Assembly (NCBI RefSeq): GCF_000001735.4
Contig: NC_003070.9
Coordinates: forward strand, 28,443,971 to 28,507,970
DNA length: 64,000 nt
Direction of reading: 5' to 3'
DNA from: Arabidopsis thaliana
Taxonomy: Eukaryota; Streptophyta; Magnoliopsida; Brassicales; Brassicaceae
Each line of letters starts with the position of its first letter. The stretch's first letter is position 1. Shown piece by piece: positions 40,285-57,540 of this stretch. Position numbers and translations under genes: made by a program. The notes under the pieces were generated by a model. That model did no database searches. It saw nothing but the letters and a program-made list of their open reading frames with translations, and had not been told where the DNA came from.

Positions 40285-41773
40285 TTAGAACGGGACAGTA
40301 TAAGGTAAAGAATAAATCCCAACTTCAGACAAAAATTGAGCTCTAGGCCAAGATGAATCTCCCGGTCTCATCATCGTGTCATCATCAACCTTGACTGCTG
40401 CTTTGGGCTTAAGCACCTCTTGCGTCTTGTTCCCAAATAGCCAATAATCACCATTGTCATTTGAAGATGCATCAGCAATACACATGGAAGGAGGAGTCCA
40501 ACCATCAAACAATGCATTGTATTGATCTTCTTTGCTAGATCTGTGTTTCTTTCTCTTCTTTGTTTCATCTATTGCCGCTATTGATGTTGACGGCAGATTC
40601 TTTTCAAGCTCGGATGTTTTTGAACTTGAGATAGAACTTGTTATGACATCTTGGTGACTGAGCGACTTTGCAACTGTAGTGGAGCAAACAACAGCCTCTC
40701 TAGGCAGAGTAGGAACTTCCTCCTTTGGTTTTTTGAAGACCATTCTAATCCGTAGAGGTTTACCTGCTACAGGTGCAGCTGCAAATACATGTGAAAATAA
40801 ACATGTAAATAACCTAAAAGCAGATATCAACATGATCTTCTTCTTGAATGTCTACTAAGAAATAGATACAAACCTTTGATGAGACTTTCAACAGCCGGAG
40901 GAGAATCATCTCTAATCCTCTTCTTACTATTCTGACTTCCATCAGACAAATATCCAAGGTGTTTTTGAGGTTCCTCAAGCTCATCTGTCAAACCACTCTT
41001 CTCTAGTGAGTCAGACTCATCTGACACTTTCTTGGAAGGAAGAAATATTAGCTTGTGATGATTATCAGTTGCTTTAATCGAATGTTTATGCGATTTCTCA
41101 CGCTTAGTTTCTTTCTTTTCTTTTCTCTTCTCCTTCTTTTCCTTCTTCTCTATCCGGTGCGCCTTTTTTGAATCAAGTGTGATTCTTTTAAGCTTTAATC
41201 CATTAGAGTAAAGGGTTTTAGACTCCACGTCTTTCAGAACCACAGTTCAACCATCCCACTCAATGTGCAAAAACCATTACAATAAACAAAGAAGCTCCTA
41301 CAAACTTAATCATATACATATCTAGACCTACAAAATCAAACTAACAGAATGGAAAACAATGCAACTTACCTGATTCACTCCTAATGATTGCTGATACAGT
41401 GAACACATGATGAGATTATTGAAAACTAATATGCAACTCTTTATATAGTGTTAATGATAATCACATGATAATTAGCTTATATAGATTTATACATGATAGG
41501 GTTTCAGAGAGAAAAAAATACGACTTATGAAAATATAGCCATACCCACAAGAAGTGTAACCCAAATTCAAAGATTACTACATTGAAATAAGTTTCCCCAA
41601 AAACGAATCCAAAATCAGGTTTTACGAAATCCGTAGAAATCAATCACACAAAAAAAACTGAAGCAAGAAACCAGATCTGTAGCTCAACGAACCTTAGTCG
41701 ATTCGACCAAGTTTTGAACGCCAACGTGGTTTCTTGCAAACACAAGCGGTGGGCAAGTGAGAACGCGCGACAT
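40285..41773 (-). CDS. Lysine-rich protein of unknown function
   Basis: Best model: exon 1 41773-41693 (starts MSRVLTCPPLVFARN), a 21-base microexon 41404-41384 (approximate), exon 3 41222-40874, and exon 4 40778-40285, about 314 residues. The last junction (40874 to 40778) is clear, while the two upstream junctions are uncertain because the frame closes at a TGA just before 41243. The protein is highly charged: a Lys/Glu block rich in KKEKKEKRKEKK, then an acidic Ser-rich part, a conserved-looking RIRMVFKKP, another basic patch (KKRKKHR), and a C-terminal block GDYWLFGNK. The composition suggests a nuclear protein. I recall AT1G75860, with a close relative elsewhere on chromosome 1. Function is unknown. 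Confidence 0.72.
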
Positions 41774-42561
41774 ATTTTCTCTGATCCAATCGAAGGATTT
41801 AGGTCTCGATTCTAACAATCCAATTAACCCAAGATTAGCTTCAGATTCAAGCAACCTAAAAAGGAATAATCGAGACAACCCCGTGAGCTCGATTTCGCTA
41901 ACCCAAATCCGGAGATAAACCCTAAAAAATCTCGACCTAGAGCAGACAGTGAGGGGGAGAAGATAGCTAAGCGCGTGTGGTGAATAAAAAAAAAAGTGAA
42001 GGGTAAGGTCCATATTTATAGACGCTTGAGAGTTGAGATCCACCGACTCGGGAAAGTCGGTCACATTGAAGGTGTTTTCGTAAGTTCACATTAGAGAAAA
42101 GGAAAACACTAATCAAATATCGTGGAGGGTATATTAGTAAATTACATAGACGACTACTGGCTCGGTCCGAGTCTCCGATATTTGATACGGTTTTTCTAAA
42201 AGACCTTTTCACCCCTTGACTTTTTTCTCTAATAAGTACAAGATGGAAACATAGGCCTAATTTTGGTTATTGGGCATTAGAATTCCTCTTAAAAGCCCAC
42301 ATGTATCCGAAACACTAAAAGGCCCGTTCTCGTCGAAACGATGCCTTGGTTTTGGAAGTTGTATCTCATCAGTTTCTTACAAACGCGTTTGTTGTATCTG
42401 AACATTCGCGTCTCTATGTTTCATACATTTCTGATTTTCCCTATAAGTTCAATACACTAGCAACGTCGATGATTAGGGTATTATAATCTCTTCGTCACAC
42501 ACATTTCTTTGCATCTACATTTGTAAAAGAGACTCTCTCTTCTTCTTTTGGTCTATCAAAG
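41774..42561. promoter_or_regulatory. Divergent promoter region
   Basis: Between two genes reading outward. AACCCTAA-type and GCCCA/GGCCC elements are visible (near 41921, 42295 and 42331), typical of promoters of broadly expressed plant genes. Confidence 0.5.
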
Positions 42562-43144
42562 ATGCAAGAAACCCAAACGAAGTTGTCTCTGAGTGTAACA
42601 CCAGTTAATGCAAATGCCCCACTCCCACAGAATCCCGCAATTCCTCTAGGCTTGATTGCTCCATATCATCAACAAGCAAAAGACATTAACCATATGTTAC
42701 AGGTTTTGATCTGTTCTTATATATTACGATGATATTTTTATGTTTTTCATCAACATATATTTATAGTTAATATTCATGCATGTGCAGAACCAGATGACAA
42801 GAGAATTGTATGGTCAATTAAGAAGTCTCGAGGAGAGAGCCATCTTTTGTGTGAGGGTAAAAGACAAAGTCATCGAAGATATGAAGAAACAATGTGGAGA
42901 AATGGAGATTCGTACGAGAAAAGCGTTAGCAGAAGCAGAATTTTGGAGGAAGATGACGAATGAGAAAACGGACTTGTGTAGAGACCTTGCGGGGAGACTT
43001 ATTGAAATGAAAAAGAGAGAAAGGGCGACGAGACGACTGGGGGTGAGGGAAATGGCAGAGAAGGCTGAGTCGTCTACTGGTGATAATGGTGACGATGTTG
43101 TAGACACAGCAAGAACCCGTTTGTGCAAACGACGCCGTCTTTGA
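42562..43144 (+). CDS. Coiled-coil protein, BOI-like without RING
   Basis: Two exons, 42562-42702 and 42788-43144, both phase 0, give 165 residues. The N-terminal 47 residues are Pro/Asn-rich. Exon 2 encodes a long charged helix (from ELYGQLRSLEERAIF to LIEMKKRERATRR) likely to form a coiled coil, then a Ser/Asp stretch and a basic end KRRRL that could be a nuclear signal. The pattern LEERAIFCVRVKDKVIEDM resembles the WRD/coiled-coil part of plant BOI/BRG RING ligases, but the frame stops before any C-terminal RING and no such cysteines follow. The similarity was judged by eye and is weak. The name is tentative. I recall AT1G75870 as a protein of unknown function. Confidence 0.75.
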
Positions 43145-48328
<5,184 letters not shown>

Positions 48329-49080
48329 TCGATATAGCTCCTATTTCTTAGCATGTTCCATACACTTTTAAATAATCATTTCAACTCAAAGAGAGAATTA
48401 CACTTCTGTCAATTTTCTCTTTTTCAAGGCTTGTAATGGTCTCTTATGATATTTGATGGTTATATATATACAAGGTTATACTTTTATATGCTTTTTTTTC
48501 TTTTCACAAAGGCAATTTTTGTTCTTTTTCCATTTTCAACGAGAAAGATTGATTATAACCCTCAAAATCACTTGTCACAGTCCTGATGGAGCTTAGCCTT
48601 ACTGGCACTGCACATATGAAAAAAAAAAAGGAAATCAAAAAGAGAGGCAAAAACAAATAAACAATTACATAATAAATATCTTTAATAAAAAAAGAGAGGT
48701 GGTAATTAAGCATAAGGCCCAAGGTTGACAAAAACAAATTATGTATAAGGCCCAGTTAAATCTGATGACGCAGGCCCGAAAGCAATTAGCCAATTAATGT
48801 TTTTCTTCGACAACTTATTGACAAATATAGTAATTTCTTTTTTTTTTGTTTTTTTTTTTGACAAATATAGTAATTTCACTATGCCCAAAATTTATTTTAG
48901 TTGAAGAAAAAGGGTTTACGATGCTAACCTAGCTAGTTCGTTATTAAATGTTCTAGACTTGACTATTGGCCATTTTGAATAAAAAGTCCTCATATGTTAA
49001 ATTTTCACATGTCGATCCAAGCTCTACATATATATATTTACTCATCATTCCAAAAGCTTCCAAAGAAACAAAGAGTAACA
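48329..49080. other. EXL1-EXL2 spacer
   Basis: Contains EXL1 3' UTR, a small direct-repeat insertion at 48818-48877, and the EXL2 promoter with a TATA-like run at about 49028-49037. No gene. Confidence 0.6.
48818..48877. repeat. 20-base direct repeat flanking a T-tract
   Basis: Copies at 48818-48837 and 48858-48877 are identical. The 20 bases between are all T except one G. Confidence 0.93.
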
Positions 49081-51077
49081 ATGAAACGAAACAGTATAAA
49101 TATTCATCACGTTACTTCTTTTTCTTCGAGTCCGTTTTGGTGTGTTTTCTTTCTCGTGTTGTTATGTAAGACGTCCACCAACGCTTTGGTGAAGCAGCCG
49201 CCAAACGAAACGACTCCGGCGATAATTGTGTTCGGAGATTCAATCGTTGATGCCGGAAATAATGACGACATTATGACAACGTTGGCTAGATGCAATTATC
49301 CTCCTTACGGCATCGATTTTGACGGTGGAATTCCTACCGGAAGATTTTGCAACGGCAAAGTTGCGACTGATTTTATAGGTAAATTTCACGTTGCTTTCTC
49401 AGATGTAATTTTGATTATATTTCGAGAATTTCCCCAATAGATAACAACTAAACACACACTTTTAGTTGCATTTGTGTTTTGTGAACACTCTGAAAACTTC
49501 TCAAGCCTGTAAACTGAAAAGAGACAAAAAATCTATAGAAAACCTTTTATCAATAAAAAAACAAAACAAAAAACTTATATAAAAGTCATTTATTGTATCG
49601 TACGTAGTGCTGAATAATATCTAAGTGACTGACTAGTGTTAAAACTGTTAATATGTATGTAATTTACATTATTGACTAAAGATATACGTATGGTACACAA
49701 AAAAACTCCAGAAAATGGTACCATCACAAAAAAAAATTATTATATTTTACACAAATGATCTTTCTTTTTTTTCCAAGTTTTCAATATGTGTCATTTTCTT
49801 GAGATATAAAAACTCAAAAGCGAAACATCAAAGAAATTAAGGACAAATGATATAAATTTATATAACTGGTAATAGTTATTTTCTCTTGCAAATCATAGCG
49901 GGAAAATTCGGAATTAAACCAAGTATACCGGCATATCGAAATCCAAATTTGAAACCAGAAGATCTCTTAACCGGTGTAACATTTGCGTCTGGTGGTGCTG
50001 GTTACGTTCCCTTCACAACCCAATTATCGGTAATCAAACTTCTAAATCTTACACTATCTATAAAACAAAATATGATTACTTCTAAGCTGTAATTAGACGT
50101 ACCTTTTTATATATAAACCATTGTTGTTCTTAAAGGGAGGAATAGCTTTATCGCAGCAACTGAAGTTATTCGAAGAGTATGTAGAGAAGATGAAGAAAAT
50201 GGTTGGGGAAGAAAGGACAAAGCTCATAATTAAAAACAGTTTGTTCATGGTTATATGTGGCAGTAATGATATAACCAACACCTACTTTGGTCTTCCTTCT
50301 GTTCAACAACAATACGACGTCGCTTCCTTTACCACTCTTATGGCCGACAATGCTCGATCTTTTGCTCAAGTACGTATGAAAATAATTAATGAACTATCTC
50401 CTTATTTATATAGTATCAAATTTAATGCTCACGTTTGTCGTAAGAGTTTATTATTGACGTAGAAATTTTAATATTTTGCTTTGATTACCTTTACCCTTTT
50501 TATCTTTCTAAACCTTTTGAATGATGTGGTATTCACAGAAATTACATGAATATGGAGCGAGGAGAATACAAGTATTCGGTGCACCACCAGTAGGATGTGT
50601 CCCATCACAGAGAACCTTAGCAGGAGGGCCAACAAGAAATTGTGTTGTTAGGTTCAATGATGCAACAAAGCTCTACAATGTTAAGCTCGCTGCAAATTTG
50701 GGTTCTTTGTCAAGAACTTTAGGAGACAAGACAATAATCTACGTTGACATATATGATTCTCTCCTTGATATCATTCTTGACCCTCGACAATATGGTAATC
50801 GTCGTTCGTATTAATATAAACAATTAATTTTCAAATTAAAATTTCCATTTTATCAAAAAGTTATTGAAATTGTATGTCATTCATTAATGTAACAGGATTT
50901 AAGGTGGTTGATAAAGGATGTTGTGGAACTGGACTAATTGAAGTTGCTCTTTTATGCAACAACTTTGCAGCTGATGTATGTCCAAATAGAGATGAATATG
51001 TGTTTTGGGATAGTTTCCATCCGACTGAGAAGACTTACAGAATTATGGCCACAAAATATTTTGAGAGATATGTATGA
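49081..51077 (+). CDS. EXL2: GDSL esterase/lipase EXL2
   Basis: Five exons: 49081-49378, 49899-50029, 50136-50369, 50539-50794, 50896-51077, giving 366 residues. An in-frame ATG exists at 48994, but it would lie upstream of or in the TATA-like run near 49028-49037, so the ATG at 49081, which matches the EXL1 start region, is preferred. Signal peptide, then [11 protein letters not shown] with Ser54, GSNDI, and DSFHP with Asp345 and His348. It ends ERYV, four residues shorter than EXL1. It is close to EXL1 throughout, including exon lengths of 131, 234 and 256, so a tandem duplicate. Intron 1 is long (520 bases). I recall AT1G75890. Confidence 0.94.
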
Positions 51078-51161
51078 TCTCGACAATCGTGTAAGTCATA
51101 GCTTGATTTATCGTGTCTTTTGATGTTTATTATCTTATTAGACGTGACCTCGAAATGTTTT

Positions 51162-51260
51162 TCCAAAAGAATATGATTTATGTATTTTGAGACAATTTCC
51201 ATTCGACTGAGAGAAGCCTTAAAAACTATAGTCGTAAAAAAAAGTTTGAAAAATGTCTAC
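51162..51260 (+). pseudogene. Relic of an EXL last exon
   Basis: Directly downstream of EXL2. It aligns base by base with the end of EXL2 exon 5: the CCAAA-AGA-GA-TATG start, GTATTTTG, GA-A-TTTCCAT-CGACTGAGA, and the following AAAAA-TAT. The Trp codon of FWDSFHP is a TGA here (51188-51190), while the catalytic His codon of the His-x-Thr-Glu block is kept. Only the last third of the exon is recognisable, so the rest of the copy is deleted or decayed. Confidence 0.82.
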
Positions 51261-54046
51261 AAAATTTAATAATATGTGACACAATAGATAAGTAAAAATG
51301 ATTGATATGATTTTTTTTTTTTGAACTATCACCTCTTTTGCTGTTTGCAAATTGCTGGATGTTTTCTCGGTGCGTTTGCTTTCTCTTATGCCTGTAAATC
51401 TTCTTTTTTCTTACGTCGAACTATTTACAGTTAATCGCTTGCGGCATGATCCAATGCCCATCTCTTGTGTGCCATCTCCAGACAATTAAGATAACTTTGC
51501 GTATAAATTTGTAAAATTTGGCTATTACCGAAATTAAAATGCTGGTACGTTGCTAGTAGGAGTTACCCACCACCATACCTATTTGTTACCAGAAAGCCCA
51601 CAATTATCGAAGGCAATATAGCCCAACAACAAAGAACTAATTTGAACTCAGGAGGTTGAACGAGAGGCCTAGAGCTGAGAGCCCACTCAATGAGAAAGAA
51701 GAAAAGGTCAAGTTGAAACTTGAAACTTGAAAGAGCCTATTCAAGCGATGGAGCTGATTTGAGATATTGAGTTGAGAAGACATTTTTTTTTTTTAAAAAG
51801 ACATAATATTATTAGCTGTTGTTTCAATAATTGTTTGCTTTACTAATTCGAGAAAAAACCCTAAAAAATTGTTATATAAGAAAATCGTAAACTTAGGTCA
51901 AATGAAAAGATATAGATTTTTTTAAAAAGTTGATTAATGTACGTACCTTAAAAATAGATATAGGTACAGCTCTGTTTCGACCACATATCTAAACTTGAAG
52001 ATAGCTTATTAGGCCATGCACCATTTGTCACGACTGGTTCGGCCTATTAATTCTTTAACACCCACATTACCGGTAAAACTAAATAAAATTAAGACCGAAC
52101 ATTTTGATTTTTAGTATATGAAACAATTGGCTGTAAATGTAATAGAGTAAGTCACTAACCATCTCACTCTAAATTATCTACCACGCGATAGGATCAAAAT
52201 CTTGACCTATTAAGTCTGTGAGTAATATTGGACCCACTAATAAATGATCAAATTAATTTCAAAAACAATAATGAATGCTTATCAAGTCGAATTCAAAACA
52301 CAAATGCCTTCAATTTATTTTTTGGTTTCGTTGGTCTTCATTATACATGGAACTAGTTAGTTGGTCATTACTCGAATTTCTCGCTGTCGAGTTATTACTA
52401 TATATGAATTCAACTACGATAGTACATGGTCTATCTTGTGAATACTATAGACATAGTATAGCATCTATAATATCGTTGTTTTATGTATATCAAAATTGCT
52501 CGTTTTATAATCTTTTCCTACGGATTAAAATATTATTTGAGCATGCATCGCAAACATTTCTTCTAATTTAACAAAATCACTTAAGATATTTTAATCCACT
52601 ATTTTTTTTTTGGCAGCCTGTAAAAGAAAAATTATAAATATTGCAACTATCTACAAATTAATGTAGTATGATATTCATTTAAAAGATGAAAAGCAATATA
52701 AGACGGATAAACCCTAAAGCATTTGAAGATATTTATATATTTTTTGTTTGTACATGTTTATAGAAGAAACATAATTATGTTAGATAGTGGTTGGGAGATA
52801 AGATAATATGGTTGTGTGAATCATTAAATTAAATTTCACATTCTAGTAGCCTTGCCGATATATCATAGTCTTAATTAACTAGCATGATTTTTCGGATACT
52901 TGCGCTCTGCCTTACTATTTATATTCTATAATTATTAGTTTTGGACCATCGTTATGTTCTAGCATTAACAGCAACTTCTCTAGAAATATGCTAACATTTT
53001 GCTTTTGATATATTTTTAGCCACAATACTTTTTCATCGTAAAGTCTTTTTTGTACCTTTTCACGTGTACATATTTATAGAGAAAGTTACCTTCTTCACAC
53101 TCAGTTAACTGGAAATAGTAGTATCACCTATTGCTTGTGATCTACATCTACCCTCCGGTCCCTACGTCTTAGTTCATTTTTTCTTTTTCTAATTCGTTCT
53201 TATCATATGATTCGCTATGTCGGTTTTAATTTATAGGATTCTAAAATATAATTAAAACTAGATATTGATTTATCCAAAAAGAAAATGATATGTTATGCTA
53301 GAGACCAAAAATAATACCAACAAAATATTCTATATTGCTGAGCTTGATGGGCTCTAGAAGTCTTGGTTGTATTAATTATGATGACCTACAAATATGTAGT
53401 TTGGTAACAGTTTACATCACATGCTCAAAGATTTTAACATGAGATTCTTAAATTAAATAGTATTACTAATATCATATTTTTTAACGTACCATGATTGTTA
53501 TATGAGATTCTAAATACAAATATCTACTATATATGTAGAGTAATTAATACCATAAGTTTTTGATAATAATTGAAGTTATACTCATTTGTGCAGAGATAGA
53601 TTACTTGTAACACCGATGTTATGACTTCAGAAAACATTCAAACACTCAAGTCAAAATGGTCGGAAAAAAAGAAGGTTAAATAACCGCATTATTGATATGA
53701 TATGTAGTTGTTTATAACTTTGTGTATTTTGAAGTGCTTTTAATTTTTTTGAATTTTCCATGTATTATCTCTCTTTTAACGTATATGTGAATGTCTTCTA
53801 AATTCATTGGATGTTACTCAACAAGATTCTGATACTGTCATACTGAGTGTCTGAAATATAGGGCCATTTAGTTGTCAGTCACTCAGTCTGTTGTAGGAGT
53901 CACAAATAAAGTAGATCTACCTTAGTTATCCTACGAAACAGAGTATGCATTTTGATTATGTTGGTGCAATATATTTGATGTATTATCCCAAAGAGATGCA
54001 TATGATATGTTTCATCAGATATTGTTTTCCGTGGAATGGTAGTGCT

Positions 54047-54048
<2 letters not shown>

Positions 54049-54100
<52 letters not shown>
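54049..54100. repeat. T39 tract followed by (GT)n
   Basis: Thirty-nine T residues followed by about six GT units. On the minus strand this reads (CA)n(A)n. Confidence 0.95.
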
Positions 54101-55058
54101 GTGATTTTCTGGCCGAGGCGAAGATTACTCTTTCAAAAATCTCTTAAAAATTCAGATTTTACTTATCGCATCATAATTGACAAAAACCTAATAACTAAAA
54201 TATAGACAATGCAATTTACATTCAAACGAAATCAGTTCCAGTCAACCGAACTATGAGCACACTGACGTAAATATGATATGAGCACAACCAAATGTCTAAA
54301 TCTACATTTAAGTCAACGAAATTTAACTAAATAAAAATAAATAAAAGTTTTTGATGTAGCCTTATTTGAAGTAAATTTAGTGTATATAATAAGATTAAGT
54401 AACATTTTACCAAAAAAGTAACAATAATAAAATATCATGAATTTATGTTTTTTCCCCAAATCAAAATAAAACCTACTCTTTTATGAAATGACTATCTTTT
54501 AGTGGCAAAACCAAAATATGAAATGGAGCAAGCAGAGTATTTAATGCTCCTATAAAGTCTAGAAACTCTGACAGCGATTAACTAATCCCCTCTTAATTAG
54601 CGTTGATACACATACGCACTATATAGTAATATTACCTGTCTGTCATATAATCTGTCTGTCACATTCTGCTGGCAATAATGTATTTCGATATACGCCCTAA
54701 TAGTTATGTTTTGTCAAAAGTAGTCCTTTTTTTTTTGTGCACCAACCTAGCCAAGTATATATATGTGAAGAAAAAAAAAGACTGGTAATCTGGTATGGTT
54801 GAGAGAGAGTACACTATCTAATTTAAACAAAACCAAAAAATAGAGAGTAGTGAGTACACTATCTCAGTTTTCTCGAGGATTATTAACAAAAAGTGCATTT
54901 TAATTAATACTCACCCCTTCAAATTATTAGAAGAAAACACCTAGTTTCAAGCAGTTAATTCGGTCTTGTCCTAATTAAGTCTACCGGTCCACAACATCTC
55001 CACGACCCAATGCATTACACATATACATTATAAATAAATACATATATCGACATGTGTC

Positions 55059-55072
55059 TATATATATAAATA
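55059..55072 (+). promoter_or_regulatory. Candidate TATA box of EXL3
   Basis: TATATATATAAATA, about 137 bases before the ATG. Confidence 0.5.
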
Positions 55073-55208
55073 AGTGTGATAGCATTGAAGAGAAGTTGAT
55101 TTAGCCTCTGTTTGTCCTTGTTATGTTGTTGTAAAACTTGAAACTTTGGAAGCAAACTCATTTTTATAACAAAAGGAAATCTTATTTTATACATTACATT
55201 AAAGCAAC

Positions 55209-56973
55209 ATGAAAGACAATTCAAGCTGGTCTTGTTCTTGTTCTTGGTCTTCGTGGAAAATATGTTTGTTGTCTGTTCTCTTTCTCACCGAGACGATCAC
55301 CGCCGTGAAGCTGCCGCCAAAATTGATTATTCCGGCTGTAATCGCTTTCGGAGACTCCATCGTCGACACAGGAATGAACAACAATGTCAAAACCGTGGTT
55401 AAGTGTGATTTTCTTCCTTATGGTATCAATTTCCAAAGCGGAGTTGCCACGGGGAGATTCTGCGATGGACGAGTCCCTGCCGATTTGCTAGGTTCCTTCT
55501 CTTTAACCTTATTTCTAAAGCGAATAGCCAATGTAAAAAAATATTACGTATTTATATATAATGAGTAGCGACCATTAATTACTAGGACATAAGTAGTGAC
55601 TACGGCAAATAAAATTTGAGCAATCATTTGTTTTCTTTTCCCTTTTAGAAGTATAAGTTGTTAAAATTAACTCTAGTAACATTGACTCAATAATTATGCG
55701 TGCCAAAATTTATTAAGAAAATTCCGGCTCGAGTCTTCTACAGTCATGATGTTAAGAAATGTCTTTAAACTAACGTCATTTAAATAAAAAATCATGCTCT
55801 GTTTGTATTTGCAGCCGAAGAACTGGGAATAAAATCAATTGTACCAGCATACCTAGATCCGAATCTAAAATCGAAAGATCTTTTAACCGGTGTATCGTTT
55901 GCGTCCGGAGGTTCTGGTTATGATCCTATAACACCGAAACTTGTGGTAAATACTATGGAAATTTTTTATCATGGTGTTTTTCATTGCAAACTCCTATGGA
56001 AATTTTTGATTATATATTTTTCCTAACTCGTTGGTTTAATTTTTCTTTGTTAACTGTATTAGGCAGTAATATCATTAGAAGATCAATTGAGTTATTTCGA
56101 GGAGTACATAGAGAAAGTGAAGAATATAGTTGGGGAAGCAAGAAAAGACTTCATAGTAGCCAACAGCTTATTCTTATTGGTCGCAGGCAGCGACGACATA
56201 GCCAATACATACTATACTCTACGTGCAAGACCTGAATACGACGTCGATTCATACACTACTCTTATGTCTGACTCTGCCTCAGAATTTGTGACTGTAAGCT
56301 TCTCTCATATTTTACTAAAAAGCCTAATACGTTTGATATATATACATTATACTAAATAACATTTTTAATAGACGGCTATATTTCTAGGTAATTAGTATAA
56401 TGTTTAGTGTGAAATGAAATTGGCAGAAACTATATGGATATGGAGTGAGAAGAGTAGCTGTGTTTGGTGCACCACCAATTGGGTGTGTACCATCACAGAG
56501 AACGTTAGGAGGAGGTATCTTGAGAGATTGTGCTGATAATTACAACGAAGCAGCAAAACTTTTTAATTCAAAGCTCTCCCCAAAATTGGATTCGTTGCGT
56601 AAAACCCTACCGGGCATCAAACCGATCTACATTAATATCTATGATCCTCTTTTTGACATCATCCAGAATCCTGCAAATTATGGTAATACGCAAATATTTT
56701 TTTGGTTTAAATTTTCATGCATGTACTATTCGTTTTAATTACTTCAATATAAAAAAGGTACCATCTTTTGTTATTGTAGGGTTTGAAGTGTCTAATAAAG
56801 GATGCTGTGGAACAGGAGCCATAGAAGTTGCTGTGTTGTGCAATAAAATCACATCTTCTGTATGTCCCGACGTGTCTACTCATGTGTTTTGGGACAGTTA
56901 TCATCCTACAGAGAAAACTTACAAAGTATTAGTCTCACTGTTGATTAACAAATTTGTTAATCAGTTCGTCTGA
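55209..56973 (+). CDS. EXL3: GDSL esterase/lipase EXL3
   Basis: Five exons: 55209-55491, 55815-55945, 56063-56293, 56427-56682, 56780-56973, giving 364 residues. Signal peptide region about 1-33. [11 protein letters not shown] with Ser50 (Met in place of the second usual Asn-rich step), GSDDI in block III where EXL1 has GSNDI, and DSYHP with Asp339 and His342. The block III Asn to Asp change is noteworthy because that Asn helps form the oxyanion hole in SGNH enzymes. The frame and all splice sites are intact. It groups with EXL1 and EXL2 by N-terminal extension, exon lengths and the C-terminal block KGCCGTG. I recall AT1G75900. Confidence 0.94.
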
Positions 56974-57540
56974 ATTAAAAACTATTTTCACGGCATAATG
57001 ATTGATTATATTTTATCTCATCTTGTTTGTATTATTTGATAATTGTATTCGATTTAAATAAAATTAATATTTTCTTGTTGTTTTATTTTTTTTACTACAC
57101 AACTTAACATTCTTGTAGTTAGGGCCTCTTCGAGTACATGGATGAATGTGAATCTACATGACGAAACCATTGACGTTTACAAAACAAATCATCATATATA
57201 TCATTCATTCTAAAGTCTTGTTTTCTTTTCTTTTTGTTTGGTGTAAAGCGGCTACATATTCTTTATTTTTTTTATTTGTCTACATTTCGTCAGATTTGAT
57301 TTATGGAGTTAATTATTATCTTCCTAGCTAAAACATGCTGACATTCATCCTGTGTGTACCCACCACTTTCATGCATTTTTGGCTTCCTTAGACAACAAAG
57401 ACTAGACGTCTAAAAATACTTAGAAAATCACTTGTATATATTTACTACTGACATGAGCTTAGAAGCACCACTAATTAAATTCTCTATAAAACATAAGAGA
57501 GTCTAAACACTGTGGTAGAAAAAAATATAGACTTTTAGAT
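56974..57540. promoter_or_regulatory. EXL3-EXL4 spacer with EXL4 promoter
   Basis: The right half holds blocks shared with the EXL5 promoter: GACATTCATC-TGTGTGTA near 57340, the palindrome TAGACGTCTA at 57403-57412 followed by AAAAATA, and TATAAA at 57485-57490. Confidence 0.65.
57403..57412. promoter_or_regulatory. Palindrome TAGACGTCTA, EXL4 promoter
   Basis: A perfect 10-base palindrome with an ACGT core (bZIP-type), followed by AAAAATA, 138 bases before the EXL4 ATG. The same element is before EXL5. Confidence 0.65.

Larger units (their letters stand above)
51078..55208. other. EXL2-EXL3 spacer, 4.1 kb
   Basis: Unusually long for the array. It starts with a relic of an EXL last exon (51162-51260) and holds a T39 plus GT tract at 54049-54100. 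The rest is AT-rich with no coding frame I trust. The right end is the EXL3 promoter. Confidence 0.6.

Noticed and set aside
41684-42064. 126-codon minus-strand frame starting upstream of MSRVLT
   Set aside because: The part before 41773 is leader and promoter in frame by chance. The ATG at 41773 begins the conserved-looking segment.
48994-49080. Upstream ATG for EXL2 at 48994
   Set aside because: Lies before the likely TATA run, and the added residues break the signal peptide seen from 49081.
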